A stretch of 17,500 bases of DNA from Theodoxus fluviatilis (GCA_034096865.1 JAWQFJ010001153.1:1-17500); one strand, 5' to 3'; numbered from the stretch's first letter, positions 1 to 9,446 are shown. Translations and numbers: made by a program. Notes: generated by a model from the sequence alone, not told the origin.

Positions 1-10
1 GTGTGATATA

Positions 11-124
11 CTGTTTCATGTAAAGCTCGAATGAGTAGCAGCAGACCAGGGAAATGAAGTTGTCAATTCAAGTCAGAACTAAACAGTTATCTGCTGCTAC
101 TCATTCGAGCGTTACATGACACAG
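11..124. repeat. Near-perfect inverted repeat (hairpin), possible foldback element
   Basis: The arms 11-45 and 90-124 are inverted copies matching at 33 of 35 positions, separated by a 44-nt loop (46-89). The uninterrupted arm core is gctcgaatgagtagcagcag. The structure has no coding content. The long matched arms and short spacer suggest a MITE-like or foldback element. No target duplication could be confirmed because the window begins 10 bp away. Confidence 0.85.
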
Positions 125-456
125 TACTGTTTTCCACCCCCACATACATGTACTTTGAGCGATCGAGTATTCAGTGCAGACGCTACGAGAGTGCAACCGG
201 AACTAGGTGGTTCTACCTAACGCGTTGTTTTTCGACAGAGAGCGCCGAGGATAACTTCTGCAGGGTACATTAATGAGAATGTCCTATACACAACTAACAA
301 TTACATTACGACATTACCACTACGTTGAAACAACGTCACGTTTTATCAGCAAGGCCTCGTCAACGTGACGACGAAAGGACAATGAATGTACATGCACATA
401 CGAAGTGTGTTACGGTGGAAGAGTAGATGAAGGAAACAGTAGATACTGATACTGCT

Positions 457-490
<34 letters not shown>

Positions 491-638
491 GGAGTGGGGC
501 ACCTGATCAAAATCTAGAATCCGATACTCAAGAAGAACGTCTGAATCGATTCTAACAAGAGACAATGGTGTACATTGCAACGGACAGTACCTCCTGTACC
601 GGGTGTACAGAGGGTGCAATCATCCACACAGTACTCAC
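125..638. other. Slo2 intron sequence with no gene
   Basis: This stretch lies downstream of exon 722-639 in transcript orientation. I see no coding match, RNA gene or recognisable transposon apart from the poly-G tract described separately. A 69-codon minus-strand frame at 410-619 depends on reading the G run as polyproline and is not credible. Confidence 0.6.
457..489 (+). repeat. 33-nt poly-G homopolymer
   Basis: There are thirty-three consecutive G residues, followed by aggagtgggg. In the Slo2 transcript, which runs from the minus strand, this reads as poly-C, so the template strand is G-rich. Such runs can form G-quadruplex or triplex DNA and are error-prone in sequencing, so the exact length is unreliable. 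Confidence 0.95.
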
Positions 639-722
639 GCTGGACAAATGGCCTGACCCTTGCTCTGCATCAATGCCCAGCAGCAGCCGGACGAAGGTGA
701 GCAGATAGCCCTTGACGTACGT
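639..722 (-). CDS. SLO2: Slo2 exon, RCK2 (TYVKGYLLTFVRLLLGIDAE)
   Basis: This exon is 84 nt, or 28 codons, phase 0 at both ends. The acceptor is cctgtctctctccag and the donor AGC|GTGAGT. It encodes TYVKGYLLTFVRLLLGIDAE followed by QGSGHLSS. Slack has [26 protein letters not shown] here (from memory), so the exon directly continues TLLYQ of the previous one. This is the helix and loop in the C-terminal half of RCK2. The remaining RCK2 residues and the C-terminal tail should be encoded by exons before position 1; none is visible in 1-638. Confidence 0.94.
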
Positions 723-1000
723 CTGGAGAGAGACAGGGACTGGAGGTCAGGCAGTGCTGACCCCAAAACTTGGGATGCTGTGCAGACTGTACAGGAAACT
801 TCTAAAACTGTTCACTAACATACATCTAACTCATTCGTAGATATATTTAGTTCGACTACCAGAGTGATCACACACATTGAAGACGGCTAGAAATTCAATG
901 CAGAAATCCAGAACAGCTACAGAGAATCGCCTGAACTAGGTGTCCTCAAGTTAGCAAGGCAGTAGCCAGTACGTTACAATCATCAAAGGGCGCGCGCGTG
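723..1000. other. Slo2 intron, unique sequence, no gene seen
   Basis: This is intron sequence just upstream of the acceptor of exon 722-639. No open frame with homology, RNA gene or repeat was recognised. Confidence 0.6.
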
Positions 1001-1002
1001 CA

Positions 1003-1347
1003 CGCACACACACACACATAGACACACGTACACACATGCACATGCACACACACACATACACACACACACACAAACACACACAACACACACACATACACAC
1101 ACACATATACACACACACAAACACACACACATACACACACACATACACACATACACATGCATACACACACAAATACACACATACACATAAACACACACAA
1201 CACACACACACACACACACACAGAAACACGAACACCCATACAAACACATACACGCACACACACATAATACACACCCACACAAACACACACACACACATAA
1301 ACATACACATACATACACACACATACTCATCCACGCACACATACACA

Positions 1348-1403
<56 letters not shown>
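1003..1403. repeat. Compound (CA)n microsatellite, distal tract
   Basis: These are imperfect CA/CAAA/CATA repeats, becoming pure CA from about 1350 to 1402. The proximal edge has alternating purine-pyrimidine gcgcgcgtgcacgc at 990-1003, which could adopt Z-DNA. Long open frames across it (His-Thr or Cys-Val repeats) are artefacts of dinucleotide periodicity. Confidence 0.95.
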
Positions 1404-1404
<1 letters not shown>

Positions 1405-1406
<2 letters not shown>

Positions 1407-1472
1407 AGGACAGGTACCTGGTAGAGCAGGGTGTCCAGCATGCTGGCAGAGAAGACGTGACCAGCAGCAAAC

Positions 1473-1474
<2 letters not shown>
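1405..1474 (-). pseudogene. Partial duplicate of Slo2 exon (copy A, donor half)
   Basis: Read on the minus strand, this repeats the last 54 nt of exon 2146-2042 (1418-1471) plus its donor GTACCTGTCC. Two substitutions separate it from the true exon (gtaGagcag and gtgAccagc on the plus strand). The upstream half of the exon and its acceptor are missing, and GT repeat precedes it instead. It is therefore a pseudo-exon with an intact donor, the most diverged of three copies. Confidence 0.9.
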
Positions 1475-1481
<7 letters not shown>

Positions 1482-1519
<38 letters not shown>

Positions 1520-1542
1520 GCACGCACGTACACACACACACA

Positions 1543-1604
<62 letters not shown>

Positions 1605-1715
1605 AATACACACACACACAAATACACACACACAAATGCACACATACACACACAAATACACACAAACACACACACACACACAAACACACACAAACACACA
1701 CACACACACACACAA

Positions 1716-1789
<74 letters not shown>

Positions 1790-1793
1790 ACAA

Positions 1794-1824
<31 letters not shown>

Positions 1825-1825
1825 A

Positions 1826-1860
<35 letters not shown>
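1482..1860. repeat. Compound (CA)n / (CT)n microsatellite, proximal tract
   Basis: CA repeats, a pure CT block at about 1543-1580, then CA with interspersed CAAA and CAAATA units up to 1860. The tract lies between partial exon copies A and B, exactly where the 85-bp duplication unit has its short linker cacacatacacacagagg. This suggests the microsatellite expanded from that linker. Confidence 0.95.
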
Positions 1861-1862
<2 letters not shown>

Positions 1863-1928
1863 ACATGGTACCTGGTACAGCAGGGTGTCCAGCATGCTGG
1901 CAGAGAAGACGTGGCCAGCAGCAAACGG
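1861..1928 (-). pseudogene. Partial duplicate of Slo2 exon (copy B, donor half)
   Basis: The last 54 nt of exon 2146-2042 are repeated with no mismatch noticed at 1872-1925. The following minus-strand sequence GTACCATGTCC keeps the GT but has an altered downstream context. No acceptor AG lies in the GT-rich sequence just upstream. It is offset 85 bp from copy C. Confidence 0.9.
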
Positions 1929-1942
1929 GACACACATACACA

Positions 1943-2013
1943 CAGAGGACAGGTACCTGGTACAGCAGGGTGTCCAGCATGCTGGCAGAGAAGACGTGGC
2001 CAGCAGCAAACGG
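1943..2013 (-). pseudogene. Partial duplicate of Slo2 exon (copy C, donor half)
   Basis: The exon-like part at 1957-2010 matches the true exon, and the donor GTACCTGTCC is kept. It starts exactly 85 bp from the authentic exon end at 2042, as copy B does from copy C, so these form a clean tandem array. Its upstream boundary is the linker tgtgtatgtgtgtcccg rather than an acceptor. Confidence 0.92.
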
Positions 2014-2041
2014 GACACACATACACACAGAGGACAGGTAC

Positions 2042-2146
2042 CTGGTACAGCAGGGTGTCCAGCATGCTGGCAGAGAAGACGTGGCCAGCAGCAAAAGGCA
2101 GGCGGAAAATGTGACTCAGGGTGCTGGGCATCGTCTCCTTCAGTTT
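2042..2146 (-). CDS. SLO2: Slo2 exon, RCK2 ([21 protein letters not shown] region)
   Basis: This exon is 105 nt, or 35 codons, phase 0 at both ends. The acceptor is attgtttccttatacag and the donor CAG|GTACCT. It begins [14 protein letters not shown] and continues [20 protein letters not shown], ending in Q. The second part is nearly identical to Slack [20 protein letters not shown] (from memory) and is diagnostic for Slo2. The donor is weak: only GTA fits the consensus, and positions +4 to +6 are CCT. The last 54 nt of this exon plus the donor are repeated three more times downstream in the same intron, at 1405-1474, 1861-1928 and 1943-2013. The real exon is the only copy with the upstream half and an upstream acceptor. 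Confidence 0.96.
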
Positions 2147-2204
2147 CTGTATAAGGAAACAATGGAGGTCTAACGACATTGTCAACTGAAAATATTTCGT
2201 TGTT

Positions 2205-2880
2205 GCCTTCTTTCTCCTTTTCCTACTCCTCCTTCTCCTCCTTTTCCTGTTTCTGCTTCTCCTCCTGCTCCTTCTCATGCTCTTCCTCCTGCTCTTCCTC
2301 CTCCTTCTGCTGCTCCTCCTCCAGCTGTTGCTCCTCCTCCTCCTGCTCCTTCTCCTACTTCTCCTCTTCCTGCTCCTCCTCCTCCTTCTCCTGCTCCTCC
2401 TCCTCTTGCTCTTCCTGTTTCTCCTGCTGCTTATCCTGCTCTTCTTTTTCCCCCTCCTCCTTCTCCCCTCTTTTCCTCCTCCTCTCTCCATCTTCTCCTC
2501 CCCTCTTTCCCTCCGCCTCCCCTCTCCAACTCCGCCACCTTCATCTCCTCCTCTTCTTCCTCCAGCTGTTCCTCCTCCATCTTCATCTCCTGCATCTCCA
2601 TCTCATCCTCCTACTCCAGCTCCTCCAACTCGAGCTCCTTCTCCTCCTCCTGCTCCTTCTCCTCTTGCTACTCTTCTTGTCCCATCTGTTGCTCCTCCTC
2701 ATATCCTCCTGCTCACTTCCTGCTTCTCCTTTCCTACTTCTCTTTACGCTCCTGTTCATGTTGCTCCTTCTGCTCCTGGCCCTTTACTGCTCCATAAAAT
2801 CCTTTACCTCCTTTAGCTTTCTTTGTTCTCCTCCTCTTCTTGCTTCTCCTCTTCATTCTTGTCCTCTCCCTGACTGCGTT
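2205..2880. repeat. Polypyrimidine (CTC/CTG/CTT)n tract of about 680 bp
   Basis: The plus strand is almost free of purines except for isolated G and A, built from cctcctcctgctc-like triplets. It lies in the 989-bp intron between exons 3247-3136 and 2146-2042, so the nascent Slo2 RNA would be GAG/GGA-rich purine. Ser-, Leu- and Pro-rich open frames on the plus strand, and the Arg-Lys frame on the minus strand, are compositional and not genes. Confidence 0.93.
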
Positions 2881-3135
2881 CTACATTGCAATTCTCTGCG
2901 ATCGCCGCAAACACATTCGATTGACCTATTGCTGTGGGTCATTGCACGGAATTAAAGCAATTTCTTTGTGGTGTTTGAGCGTGGTCACATGGACACAGTT
3001 TTGCCAAAACAGTTAAAGGGGTGAGGATGTAGAAGGATGTTCTAATTGACCTACTCTTGTCTGTTTTGGCATTACAGCGTGCATCAGTTGCATGGCGGTC
3101 TAGACCCTACACCTCAGTAAACTGTAGACACGCAC
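2881..3135. other. Slo2 intron, unique sequence, no gene seen
   Basis: This is ordinary intron sequence directly after the donor of exon 3247-3136 in transcript order. No feature was recognised. Confidence 0.6.
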
Positions 3136-3247
3136 CTGCTCCAACCTGGAAATCTTCTGGCAGTACTCGTCGTGGCCACGGAAGCGCATGAACCTCATGT
3201 TGGAAGCCTGGGACAGCTCTGTGATCACGTTGGCGTTGGGGAACATT
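3136..3247 (-). CDS. SLO2: Slo2 exon, RCK2 (MFPNANVITEL...SNMRFMRFR)
   Basis: This exon is 112 nt: one base then 37 codons, ending in phase 0. The acceptor is ctctgtccttgcag and the donor CAG|GTGCGT. It encodes MFPNANVITELSQASNMRFM, then RFRGHDEYCQKISRLEQ. The Slack counterpart is close to [23 protein letters not shown], one of the most conserved parts of Slo2 RCK2. In transcript order it follows exon 5202-5065 across a 1817-bp intron, 1.26 kb of which is minisatellite. Nothing in the exon looks broken. Confidence 0.95.
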
Positions 3248-3806
3248 CTGCAAGGACAGAGTGAAAAATGTTGACGGCTCGGGCCTTAGAGCACAGCGCG
3301 ATCAGGTCAACAAAGAGAAGCAAAAGGAGAGTCACCGAGCGAAAAGCGTGGAAGAATGCGTTTCATGACAAGCAAAGGGTTCAACGTTGTGGAATATCCA
3401 ACAAAGACACAGCGGTGAATCCTGACGACTCAGAAGCTACCAAAGCAATCTCAGCAGGCAAAGGAAAAAAACAAACCAAACCACGTCAAGTATCTCCTGG
3501 TGAAGTCGCTCGAAGATTAAGGAAAGTCCTAAGGAGAAAGTAACAGATGCTGACGTATCAGGCTCTATGATAGCAGCTCGGACAGTCTGCCAATAAAGAA
3601 CACAGAAAACACGACGTAGTCGTATTGCTTAAGGATTCATCTCAGTGACCAGCGAAGTATTGAACGTCAAAGTATCTGGCAACAAAGCAACATTGACGCA
3701 TGAATAATGAATCTCTGGGCTAAAGTCTCCCCTTTGGATTGGCACTGAGAGGACAAAATGACAAGAAAATGGTCCTTGTGATGCGAAATTTGCGATTGTG
3801 GCATTA
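3248..3806. other. Slo2 intron, unique sequence; one doubtful 91-codon frame
   Basis: This is intron upstream of exon 3247-3136. A plus-strand open frame at 3268-3543 encodes a basic 91-residue peptide rich in Lys and Arg, ending VARRLRKVLRRK. It begins 20 bp from a splice acceptor of the opposite-strand gene, resembles no family I know, and has no visible promoter or poly(A) context. I do not call it a gene. Nothing else is seen. Confidence 0.5.
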
Positions 3807-5072
3807 TGACCTGCTCGAAGATTTTCAAACTGAAAATTAGTTGAAGAATTTTCAAACTAAAAATTAGTTGAAGAATTCTAAAGTAAAACATACCTGAAGA
3901 ATTCAAATTGAAACCTACTGGAAGATTTAAAAAACTGAAACCGACGCAACGATTTTTTAGATTGAAACCTACTGGAAGATGTTTACACTGAACACTACTT
4001 GAAGATGTTTAGACAGAACCCTACCGAAAGATGTTTGAATTGAAACCTACTTGAAGATGTTTAGACGGAAACTTACTTGAAGAGTTTTAGATCGAAACCT
4101 ACTTGACGATGTTTAGACGGAAACCTACTGGAAAATGTTTAGACTAAAACCTACTGCAAGATGTTTAGATTGAAACCTACTTGAAGATGCTTAGACTATG
4201 ACCTACTGAAAGATGTTTAGATTGAAACCTACTGGAAGATGTTTAGACTGAAATGTACTGGAAGATGTTTATACTGAAACCTACTCGAAAATATTTACAG
4301 GATGATCTACTGAAATATGTTTGGACTGAAATGTACTGGAAGATGTTTCAACGGAAACCTACTGCAAGATGTTTAGATTAAAACCTACTGAAAGATGTTT
4401 AGATTGAAACCTATTGGAAGATGTTTAGATTGAAACCTACTGAAAGATGTTTATACTGAAACCTACTGGAAGATGTTTAGACTGAAACCTACTGAAAGAT
4501 TTTGAGACTGAAAGCTACTGGAAGGTGTTTAAACTGAGACCTACTTTAAAATGTTTATACTGAAACCTACTGGAAGATGTTGAGACTGAAAGCTACTGGA
4601 AGATGTTTAGACTGAAAACTACTAGAAGATGTTTAGACTATGACCTACTGAAAGATGTTTAGACTGAAACCTACTGGAAAATGTTGAGACTGAGACCTAC
4701 TGAAAGATGTTTAGACTGAGACCTACTGTAAGATGTTTAGACTATGACCTACTGAAAGATATTTAGACTGAGACCTACTGGAAGATGCTTAGACTATGAC
4801 CTACTGAAAGATGTTTAGACTGAGACCTACTGGAAGATGTTTAGACTATGATCTACTGAAAGAAGTTTAGACTGAGACCTTCTGGAAGATGTTTAGACTA
4901 TGACCTACTGAAAGATGTTTAGACTGAGACCTACCGAAAGATGATGAGACTGAAACCTACTGGAAGATGTTTACACTATGACCTACTGAAAGGTGTTTAG
5001 ACTGAAACCTACTTGAAGATGTTGAGACTGAGACCTACTGGAAGATGTTGAGACTGACACCTACTTGAAGAT
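3807..5072. repeat. 26-bp minisatellite ending on the Slo2 splice donor
   Basis: About 48 tandem units of actgaaacctactggaagat plus gtttag-type filler, 26 bp each. The units are degenerate at the left end (3807-3990) and regular to the right. From about 4630 to 4990 two unit types alternate (actatgacctactgaaag and actgagacctactggaag), forming a 52-bp higher-order repeat. The array runs into exon 5202-5065: the final unit overlaps the last 8 exon bases and contains the authentic donor. On the minus strand most units read ATCTTCCAGTAGGT, close to the real ATCTTCAA|GTAGGT. Confidence 0.95.
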
Positions 5073-5202
5073 CGTCTGTACTGCCAGGATGGTGCCAGAG
5101 TCACTCAGCGTCTCCTCGTCCTCGGTGTCTACACTCTTTTCGCGGTTGACCACCACGATGTGGCTGGCCTTGTTGATGCCCGCCTTCAGTATATCGTCCA
5201 GG
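5065..5202 (-). CDS. SLO2: Slo2 exon, RCK2 (LDDILKAG...VVVN...VQTIF)
   Basis: This exon is 138 nt: one base, 45 codons, two bases. The residues run L-D-D-I-L-K-A-G-I-N, then HIVVVNREKSVDTEDEE, and end TILAVQTIF. Slack has, from memory, [22 protein letters not shown]...TIVNVQTMF at this place, so identity and position are clear. It covers the dinucleotide-fold-like beta strand (HIVVV) and an acidic loop. The acceptor gcttttgctacatacag is preceded by only about 24 bp of unique sequence before the 53-bp satellite. The donor A|GTAGGT is itself the terminal unit of the 26-bp minisatellite. The exon is therefore walled on both sides by tandem repeats. The donor was placed by phase: AA joins A of the next exon to make Lys. 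Using AAG|TAGG would not give a GT donor. Confidence 0.94.
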
Positions 5203-5225
5203 CTGTATGTAGCAAAAGCGGAACC

Positions 5226-8200
5226 AACATCACATCTACAACTACACTGACAGCAGTGGTGATAACAACGGCAACAATGAAATTACATCCACAACTACAA
5301 CGACAGCAGTGGTGATAACAAAGACAACAACGACATTGCATCCACATCTACACTGACAGCAGTGCTGATGACAAAGGCAACAACGACATTACATTCACAA
5401 CTACACTGACAGCAGTGGTGATAACAAAGACAACAACGACATTACATTCAGAACTACACTGACAGCAGTGGTGATAACAAAGACAACAACGACATTACAT
5501 TCACAACTACACTGACAGCAGTGGTGATAACAAAGACAACAACGACATTACATCCACATCTACACTGACAGCAGTGGTGATAACAAAGACAACAACGACA
5601 TTACATTCACAACTACACTGACAGCAGTGGTGATAACAAAGACAACAACGACATTGCATCCACATCTACACTGACAGCAGTGCTGATGACAAAGACAACA
5701 ACGACATTACATCCACATCTACACTGACAGCTGTGGTGATAACAAAGACAACAACGACATTACATCCACAACTACACCGACAGCAGTGGTGATAACAAAG
5801 ACAACAACGACATTACATTCACAACTACACTGACAGCAGTGGTGATAACAAAGACAACAACGACATTACATTCACAACTACACTGACAGCAGTGGTGATA
5901 ACAAAGACAACAACGACATTACATCCACATCTACACTGACAGCTGTGGTGATAACAAAGACAACAACGACATTACATCCACATCTACACTGACAGCAGTG
6001 CTGATAACAAAGACAACAACGACATTACATCCACATCTACACTGACAGCTGTGGTGATAACAAAGACAACAACGACATTACATCCACATCTACACTGACA
6101 GCTGTGCTCATAACAAAGACAACAACGACATTACATTCACAACTACACCGACAGCAGTGGTGATAACAAAGACAACAACGACATTACATTCACAACTACA
6201 CTGACAGCAGTGGTGATAACAAAGACAACAACGACATTACATCCACATCTACACTGACAGCTGTGGTGATAACAAAGACAACAACGACATTACATCCACA
6301 TCTACACTGACAGCTGTGCTCATAACAAAGACAACAACGACATTACATTCACAACTACACCGACAGCAGTGGTGATAACAAAGACAACAACGACATTACA
6401 TTCACAACTACACTGACAGCAGTGGTGATAACAAAGACAACAACGACATTACATTCACAACTACACTGACAGCAGTGGTGATAACAACGGCAACAATGAA
6501 ATTACATTCACAACTACACCGACAGCAGTGGGGATAACAAAAACAACAACGACATTACATTCACAACTACACTGACAGCAGTGGTGATAACAAAGACAAC
6601 AACGACATTACATTCACAACTACACTGACAGCAGTGGTGATAACAAAGACAACAACGACATTACATTCACAACTACACTGACAGCAGTGGTGATAACAAC
6701 GGCAACAATGAAATTACATTCACAACTACACCGACAGCAGTGGGGATAACAAAAACAACAATGAAATTACATTCACAACTACACTGACAGCAGTGGTGAT
6801 AACAAAAACAACAACGACATTACATCCACATCTACACCGACAGCAGTGGTGATAACAACGGCAACAATGAAATTACATTCACAACTACACCGACAGCAGT
6901 GGGGATAACAATAACAACAACATTACATTCACAACTACACTGACAGCAGTGGTGATAACAAAGACAACAACGACATTACATTCACAACTACTCTGACAGC
7001 AGTGGTGATAACAAAGACAACAACGACATTACATCCACAACTACAATGACAGCAGTGGTGATAACAAAGACAACAACGACATTACATCCACAACTACAAT
7101 GACAGCAGTGGTGATAACAAAGACAACAACGACATTACATCCACATCTACACTGACAGCAGTGGTGATAACAAAGACAACAACGACATGACATCTACACT
7201 GACAGCAGTGGTGATAACAAAGACAACAACGACATGACATCCACATCTACACTGACAGCAGTGGTGATAACAAAGACAACAACGACATGACATCTACACT
7301 GACAGCAGTGGTGATAACAAAGACAACAACGACATCACATCCACAACTACACTGACAGCAGTGGTGATAACAAAGACAACAACGACATGACATCTACACT
7401 GACAGCAGTGGTGATAACAAAGACAACAACGACATGACATCCACAACTACACTGACAGCAGTGGTGATAACAAAGACAACAACGACATTACATCCACATC
7501 TGCACTGACAGCTGTGGTGATAACAAAGACAACAACGACATTACATTCACAACTACTCTGACAGCAGTGGTGATAACAAAGACAACAACGACATTACATT
7601 CACAACTACTCTGACAGCAGTGGTGATAACAAAGACAACAACGACATTACATCCACAACTACAACGACAGCTGTGGTGATAACAACGGCAACAACGACAT
7701 GACATCTACACTGACAGCTGTGGTGATAACAAAGACAACAACGACATTACATCCACAACTACACTGACAGCAGTGGTGATAACAAAGACAACAACGACAT
7801 TACATCCACATCTACACCGACAGCAGTGGTGATAACAAAGACAACAACGACATTACATTCACAACTACACTGACAGCAGTGGTGATAACAACGGCAACAA
7901 TGAAATTACATTCACAACTACACCGACAGCAGTGGGGATAACAAAAACAACAACGACATTACATTCACAACTACACTGACAGCAGTGGTGATAACAAAGA
8001 CAACAACGACATTACATTCACAACTACTCTGACAGCAGTGGTGATAACAAAGACAACAACGACATTACATCCACAACTACAATGACAGCAGTGGTGATAA
8101 CAAAGACAACAACGACATTACATCCACAACTACAATGACAGCAGTGGTGATAACAAAGACAACAACGACATTGCATCCACATCTACACTGACAGCAGTGG

Positions 8201-9375
8201 TGATAACAAAGACAACAACGACATGACATCTACACTGACAGCAGTGGTGATAACAAAGACAACAACGACATGACATCCACATCTACACTGACAGCAGTGG
8301 TGATAACAAAGACAACAACGACATGACATCTACACTGACAGCAGTGGTGATAACAACGGCAACAATGACATGACATCCACATCTACACTGACAGCTGTGG
8401 TGATAACAAAGACAACAACGACATGACATCCACATCTACACTGACAGCAGTGGTGATAACAAAGACAACAACGACATGACATCTACACTGACAGCAGTGG
8501 TGATAACAAAGACAACAACGACATGACATCCACATCTACACTGACAGCAGTGGTGATAACAAAGACAACAACGACATCACATCCACAACTACACTGACAG
8601 CAGTGGTGATAACAAAGACAACAACGACATTACATCCACATCTACACTGACAGCTGTGGTGATAACAAAGACAACAACGACATGACATCCACAACTACGC
8701 TGACAGCAGTGGTGATAACAAAGACAACAACGACATGACATCTACACTGACAGCAGTGGTGATAACAAAGACAACAACGACATCACATCCACAACTACAC
8801 TGACAGCTGTGGTGATAACAAAGACAACAACGACATCACATCTACAACTACACTGACAGCTGTGGTGATAACAAAGACAACAACGACATTACATCCACAT
8901 CTACACTGACAGCTGTGGTGATAACAAAGACAACAACGACATCACATCCACAACTACACTGACAGCTGTGGTGATNNNACAAAGACAACAACGACATCAC
9001 ATCCACATCTACACTGACAGCTGTGGTGATAACAAAGACAACAACGACATCACATTCACAACTACACTGACAGCAGTGGTGATAACAAAGACAACAACGA
9101 CATTGCATCCACATCTACACTGACAGCAGTGGTGATAACAAAGACAACAACGACATTATATCCACAACTACAACGACAGCAGTGGGAATAACAACGGCAA
9201 TAATGACACGACATTCACAACTACAACGACAGCAGTGGGAATAACAACGGCAATAATGACAATACATCCACAACTACAACGACAGCAGTGGGAATAACAA
9301 CGGCAATAATGACATGACATTCACAACTACACCGACAGCAGTGGAAATAACAACGGCAATAATGACATGACATCC
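5226..9375. repeat. 53/47-bp satellite array, about 4.1 kb
   Basis: About 79 tandem units. The main 53-bp unit contains acactgacagcagtggtgat, then aacaaagacaacaacgacat, then tacattcacaact. A 47-bp variant lacks ccacat, and variants with agctgtggtg or aacggcaacaatgaaat recur in blocks. This implies higher-order amplification; for example, the run around 6910-7310 recurs around 7950-8340. It sits in the 7450-bp Slo2 intron and begins about 24 bp from the acceptor of exon 5202-5065. The unit length is not a multiple of three, so open frames are short and meaningless. Confidence 0.95.
8976..8978. other. Three undetermined bases (NNN)
   Basis: The surrounding unit should read gtgataacaaag; here gtgat is followed by NNN and then acaaag. 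It is probably an ambiguous join inside the satellite, so array length and copy number are uncertain here. Confidence 0.95.
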
Positions 9376-9446
9376 AGTTTAATATACAGAGCTGGAGCCC
9401 TGCGTGGGATAGACAGGAAAAAAATGTAGGACCACAGGCTAGGCAA
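9376..9446. other. Unidentified ~71-bp insert in satellite edge
   Basis: A non-repeat segment containing aatatacagagctggagccc and a seven-A run interrupts consecutive satellite units; the units resume at aatgacattacatcc. It is probably a small transposon fragment, but no family was recognised. Confidence 0.6.

Noticed and set aside
1..638. The next (C-terminal) Slo2 exon
   Set aside because: No segment resembling the expected AMKITEDDLW-type continuation was found on the minus strand.
1036..2173. Long open frames on both strands (up to about 400 codons) over CA/GT repeats
   Set aside because: His-Thr and Cys-Val dipeptide strings come from dinucleotide repeats lacking stops. Parts that look like protein are wrong-frame or partial Slo2 exon copies.
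2179..2955. Plus-strand frames rich in Ser, Leu and Pro, and a minus-strand Arg-rich frame
   Set aside because: They follow from the polypyrimidine composition, show no domain, and lie within a Slo2 intron.
3268..3543. 91-codon basic plus-strand ORF
   Set aside because: Codons are not obviously simple-sequence, but there is no family resemblance and it abuts a splice acceptor of the opposite strand. It could be a fragment of an unknown element; unsupported as a gene.
5065..5250. 61-codon plus-strand ORF
   Set aside because: It is the antisense shadow of the Slo2 exon at 5065-5202.
5226..9375. CRISPR-like regular repeats
   Set aside because: The units are contiguous tandem repeats with no unique spacers, in a eukaryotic intron.
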